Positions 14,550 through 16,584 of a DNA stretch of 16,584 bases are shown here, one piece after another. Positions within the stretch are counted from its first letter, which is position 1. The number at the start of each line of letters is the position of its first letter. The notes beneath the pieces were generated by a model. It saw only the letters and a program-made list of their open reading frames with translations, made no database searches and was not told where the DNA came from. The stretch comes from CAJQND01 sp051010055 (lineage in GTDB: Bacteria; Pseudomonadota; Alphaproteobacteria; Rhizobiales; CAJQND01): assembly GCA_051010055.1 (NCBI GenBank), contig JBPCVY010000218.1, positions 1-16,584 of the forward strand, written 5' to 3'. Position numbers and translations under genes: made by a program.

Positions 14550-15176
14550 ATGAAATCAAGATTGCCAAGCAGAGCCAGCCAACGCAAGTTTTCATCAGTT
14601 TTTCTGCTGTGCGCAGCAATGGCCATGACACTGATTGCTTGCAAGGACCTCGTTTTTGCAGGCGGGAATGTTCCGGTAACAGGGCCTGACTTTGACGCAG
14701 CAACCGGTTACCGAATTCAAAACTACCGCACGCCTGTGCCAGAACAAGTGCCAGGGGCAAAAACCCTTCAGTTGGACGATTTGAAAGCTCTGTTTGACAG
14801 CGAAGGCCCTGTGTTCGTAGATGTACTGGGAGCAGGCAGTGACGGATATGACCCACTGGACGGAACTTGGATTTCCCCCGGAGTGCGCAAGAATATCCCA
14901 GGATCGGTGTGGCTGCCGGAAGTTGGCCGCGGATTTCTGGAGCCCGAACTTGAGCGCCACTTTCGCGATCAACTTGTAAAGCTCACTGGGGGCGACAAGA
15001 CTAAGATGCTTGTGTTCTACTGTATCGACAAGTGCTGGATGTCGTGGAACGCCACCATCCGGGCTGCTCGCTGGGGTTACGGGAACGCGTACTGGTTCGC
15101 CAAAGGCACCGATGCCTGGGCCAGCGCTGGTTTTCCTGTGGAGGAAGCCAAGCCCATTCCGGTTGGCGTTGAATAA
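14550..15176 (+). CDS. rhodanese-like PQQ-dependent-catabolism-associated CXXCW-motif protein
   Basis: This is a 208-residue exported protein with a rhodanese-like fold. Residues 15-30 form the signal core. LIAC (28-31) fits a lipobox, so Cys31 may be lipidated; otherwise cleavage may follow VFA (35-37). GYRIQNYRTPVPEQVPGAKT (53-72) and VFVDVLGAG (88-96) follow, then LPEVGRG, and the signature VFYCIDKCWMSWNATIRAA (155-173). The two Cys (C158, C162) are three residues apart and followed by W163. The end, AYWFAKGTDAWASAGFPV, is rhodanese-like. I recognise the family named for a CXXCW motif and linked to PQQ-dependent alcohol oxidation, where it probably has a redox or cofactor-related role; its biochemistry is not established. 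No PQQ dehydrogenase lies beside it. The start at 14550 is the only Met before the signal core. Confidence 0.85.
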   Translation: MKSRLPSRASQRKFSSVFLLCAAMAMTLIACKDLVFAGGNVPVTGPDFDAATGYRIQNYRTPVPEQVPGAKTLQLDDLKALFDSEGPVFVDVLGAGSDGYDPLDGTWISPGVRKNIPGSVWLPEVGRGFLEPELERHFRDQLVKLTGGDKTKMLVFYCIDKCWMSWNATIRAARWGYGNAYWFAKGTDAWASAGFPVEEAKPIPVGVE

Positions 15177-15181
15177 ACGCG

Positions 15182-15215
15182 GTTAATGACGCAAATTAAC
15201 GAGATGAACTATAGT
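15182..15215 (+). promoter_or_regulatory. probable promoter of the binding-protein gene with an operator-like dyad over its -35
   Basis: GTTAAT-GACGCAA-ATTAAC (15182-15200) is a perfect dyad with 6-base arms. ATGACG (15186-15191) and TATAGT (15210-15215), 18 bases apart, make a plausible sigma-70 promoter, so a protein bound to the dyad would cover the -35 element. It begins six bases after the stop codon of the CXXCW gene. Transcription would start near 15222, giving a leader of about 90 bases. Confidence 0.45.
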
Positions 15216-15217
15216 GC

Positions 15218-15286
15218 GCTTGATTGCGAGCGCGAAGTGTCGTTCCATACCGGAAATCGGCGAAAAACAAGTAAATACAATCAAGC
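15218..15286 (+). other. 9-base inverted repeat within the leader of the binding-protein gene
   Basis: GCTTGATTG (15218-15226) and CAATCAAGC (15278-15286) are perfect inverted copies 51 bases apart. They would lie almost at the two ends of the predicted leader RNA, with the second arm 14 bases before the ribosome-binding GGAGG (15301-15305). They could close a long stem-loop affecting translation or stability. No known riboswitch was recognised. Confidence 0.4.
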
Positions 15287-15310
15287 AAAGACCAAGTGAG
15301 GGAGGAAGAT

Positions 15311-16495
15311 ATGAAAAAAACGTTCTGTGCAGCATTTGCTGCCGCGTTAATGGGCAGCACTGCAGCCTTTGCCGCAGATGAAGTTAAAATCGGTTTTGTG
15401 ACCACCTTAACAACGCCCGCTGGAGTGCTGGGCAAGGACATGGTTGACGCAGTAAACCTTGCCATGGACCACATTGGTGGCGAAATGGCTGGCAAAAAGG
15501 TCAACCTCATCATCGAAGATGACGGCTTCAAGCCGGAAATCGGCAAGCAGAAGACCGACAAACTAGTGAAGCAGGACGATGTTGACTTCGTCACCGGCTT
15601 TATCTGGTCACACGTGCTTCTTGCATCGCGTAAGTCAGCGCTTGATGGCGGTAAGTTTTTGATTTCATCAAATGCCGGCCCATCGCAGCTTGCCGGAAAG
15701 CTGTGCCACAAGAACTTTTTCTCAGCCTCTTGGCAAAATGACCAGACACCAATGGCCATGGGTGAAGTTCTCAACCAGAACAATGTGAAATCCATCTATG
15801 TGATGGCGCCAAACTACGCTGCTGGCAAGAATATGGTGGCTGGCGTTGAGCGCACCTTCAAAGGCGAGATCAAAGGCAAGGATTTGACCAAGTGGGGCAA
15901 GGATGCCCAGCTTGACTTCTCCGCTGAACTTGCCAAGGCCAAGGCATCGGGCGCTGAAGGCATCTTTGCCTTCTATCCGGGCAAGGCCGGTGGTGCTTTC
16001 ATCAAGCAGTATCAGCAACAGGGCCTGCAGGGCAAAATCCCGCTCTACACGGTGTTCACCGTCGATGCCATTTCGTTGCCGAAATTCCAGAAGGCAAACT
16101 TTGAAGGCGTGCTTGGCTCACAAATGACCCAATTCTGGGACCCGTCCTTGGACAATGAACAGAACAAGAGGTTCGTCTCTGGCTTTAAGGAAAAGTACGG
16201 CCGCTATCCATCGTTCTATGCGGCCCAGTCCTATGACACGATTTTCCTCATCAAATCGGCTGTGGAAGCGGTTAATGGCGACACCTCGAACATGGACGGC
16301 ATGCGCGAGGCGATGACCAAGGCGAACTTCCCATCGGTGCGCGGCAAGTTCACCTACGGCAACAACCATATGCCGATCCAGAACTTCTATCTGCGCGAAG
16401 TGACGAAAGACGCAGATGGCGTATGGACCACAAAAGTTGTGAAGACGGTCTTCGAAAACCACCAAGACGTCTATGCGCAAGAATGCAAAATGTAA
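15311..16495 (+). CDS. periplasmic ABC transporter substrate-binding protein, branched-chain amino acid (Liv) type
   Basis: This is a 394-residue type I periplasmic binding protein (Peripla_BP_6 family). A signal peptide occupies residues 1-21 (MKKTFCAAFAAAL, then an Ala-rich end) and the mature protein begins ADEVKIGFVTTLTTPAGVLG. Family features are the long central two-lobe domain, FVTGFIWSHVLLASRK, YVMAPNYAAGKNMVAG, and the late YAAQSYDTIFLIKSAVEA. In Liv-type systems it delivers amino acids, amides, aromatic acids or short organic acids to a permease pair; the true ligand is not readable. Genes of this class sometimes sit beside PQQ-linked alcohol catabolism, consistent with the CXXCW gene upstream. 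The ATG at 15311 was chosen because GGAGG lies five bases upstream; a GTG at 15296 would place MREED before the signal peptide. A terminator follows 39 bases downstream. Confidence 0.92.
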   Translation: MKKTFCAAFAAALMGSTAAFAADEVKIGFVTTLTTPAGVLGKDMVDAVNLAMDHIGGEMAGKKVNLIIEDDGFKPEIGKQKTDKLVKQDDVDFVTGFIWSHVLLASRKSALDGGKFLISSNAGPSQLAGKLCHKNFFSASWQNDQTPMAMGEVLNQNNVKSIYVMAPNYAAGKNMVAGVERTFKGEIKGKDLTKWGKDAQLDFSAELAKAKASGAEGIFAFYPGKAGGAFIKQYQQQGLQGKIPLYTVFTVDAISLPKFQKANFEGVLGSQMTQFWDPSLDNEQNKRFVSGFKEKYGRYPSFYAAQSYDTIFLIKSAVEAVNGDTSNMDGMREAMTKANFPSVRGKFTYGNNHMPIQNFYLREVTKDADGVWTTKVVKTVFENHQDVYAQECKM

Positions 16496-16534
16496 GGGGC
16501 ATGCCTCAGGCATAACCGCATAACCGGGTTTGAT

Positions 16535-16565
16535 CGGGGAGGCATTTGCCTCCCCGTTCTCTTTT
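16535..16565 (+). terminator. strong intrinsic terminator-like hairpin after the binding-protein gene
   Basis: CGGGGAGGC (16535-16543), loop ATTT (16544-16547) and GCCTCCCCG (16548-16556) form a perfect 9-base GC-rich stem, followed by the pyrimidine run TTCTCTTTT (16557-16565). Because another Shine-Dalgarno follows within 20 bases, it may be a partial terminator or RNA-stabilising hairpin inside an operon rather than its end. Confidence 0.85.
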
Positions 16566-16576
16566 CAGGCCAGAAA

Positions 16577-16582
16577 AAGGAG
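16577..16582 (+). promoter_or_regulatory. Shine-Dalgarno of a gene that begins just past the window
   Basis: AAGGAG (16577-16582) is a near-ideal ribosome-binding sequence, and the window ends two bases later. A start codon is expected within about 10 bases of the right edge. After a Liv-type binding protein, a LivH-like permease is the usual neighbour, but the gene cannot be seen. Confidence 0.55.
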
Positions 16583-16584
16583 CA

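Noticed and set aside
14061..14644. CoxG-family protein starting at 14644
   Set aside because: The extra 49 residues run through the divergent CXXCW gene and are not CoxG-like; homology starts at the ATG at 14497.
1..16584. CRISPR arrays, tRNA or rRNA genes, insertion sequences, phage or toxin-antitoxin genes
   Set aside because: I saw no regularly spaced repeats, transposase or integrase motifs, or structural RNA signatures; the window is filled with ordinary chromosomal genes.

Overview
The window looks like chromosomal DNA from an alphaproteobacterium, probably of the Hyphomicrobiales (rhizobia and relatives). The case rests on protein flavour: BetI/BetA, a YjbE-type TerC protein, a CoxG-family protein next to a class I aminotransferase, a CXXCW-motif protein of PQQ-linked catabolism, and a Liv-type binding protein. 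GC content is moderate, genes are densely packed with several convergent pairs, and GTG/TTG starts occur. The genus cannot be named from the sequence alone. No rRNA, tRNA, insertion sequence, phage gene or CRISPR array was seen, and no intergenic gap exceeds about 255 bases.

Left part (1-5984): a TerC/YjbE membrane protein (minus strand) is divergent from a family 2 glycosyltransferase (plus strand). The glycosyltransferase runs tail-to-tail, with a 24-base overlap, into a four-gene minus-strand operon. In transcription order the operon encodes a two-domain protein (degenerate SDR-like domain plus CmcI-type methyltransferase-fold domain), CDP-glucose 4,6-dehydratase (rfbG), glucose-1-phosphate cytidylyltransferase (rfbF) and an RmlC-type sugar epimerase. 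Together these should turn glucose-1-phosphate into CDP-4-keto-6-deoxyglucose, epimerise it, and possibly modify it further. The RfbH-type 3-dehydrase of the known CDP-dideoxysugar routes is absent here. The glycosyltransferase could move the finished sugar onto a surface glycan.

Centre (5985-12809): betI and betA are joined by a one-base stop/start overlap and preceded by a 20-base palindrome that is probably the BetI operator. This is a choline-oxidation unit lacking betB and betC. It is followed by a convergent D-amino-acid transaminase gene, a small exported proline-rich protein of unknown role, a UspA-type stress protein, a dihaem cytochrome c with a signal peptide, and a convergent MATE efflux transporter.

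Right part (12810-16584): a CoxG-family gene overlaps the start of a class I aminotransferase gene on the minus strand. Divergent from them is a secreted or lipid-anchored rhodanese-like protein of the PQQ-associated CXXCW type. It is followed by a Liv-type ABC substrate-binding protein with its own probable promoter, a dyad-rich leader and a strong hairpin terminator. A Shine-Dalgarno sequence at the very end of the window shows that another gene starts just beyond, possibly the permease of the same transporter.

The most unusual items are the pseudo-SDR/CmcI fusion protein, the CDP-hexose pathway that uses an epimerase in place of RfbH, and the set of PQQ-catabolism-like genes with no PQQ dehydrogenase in sight.
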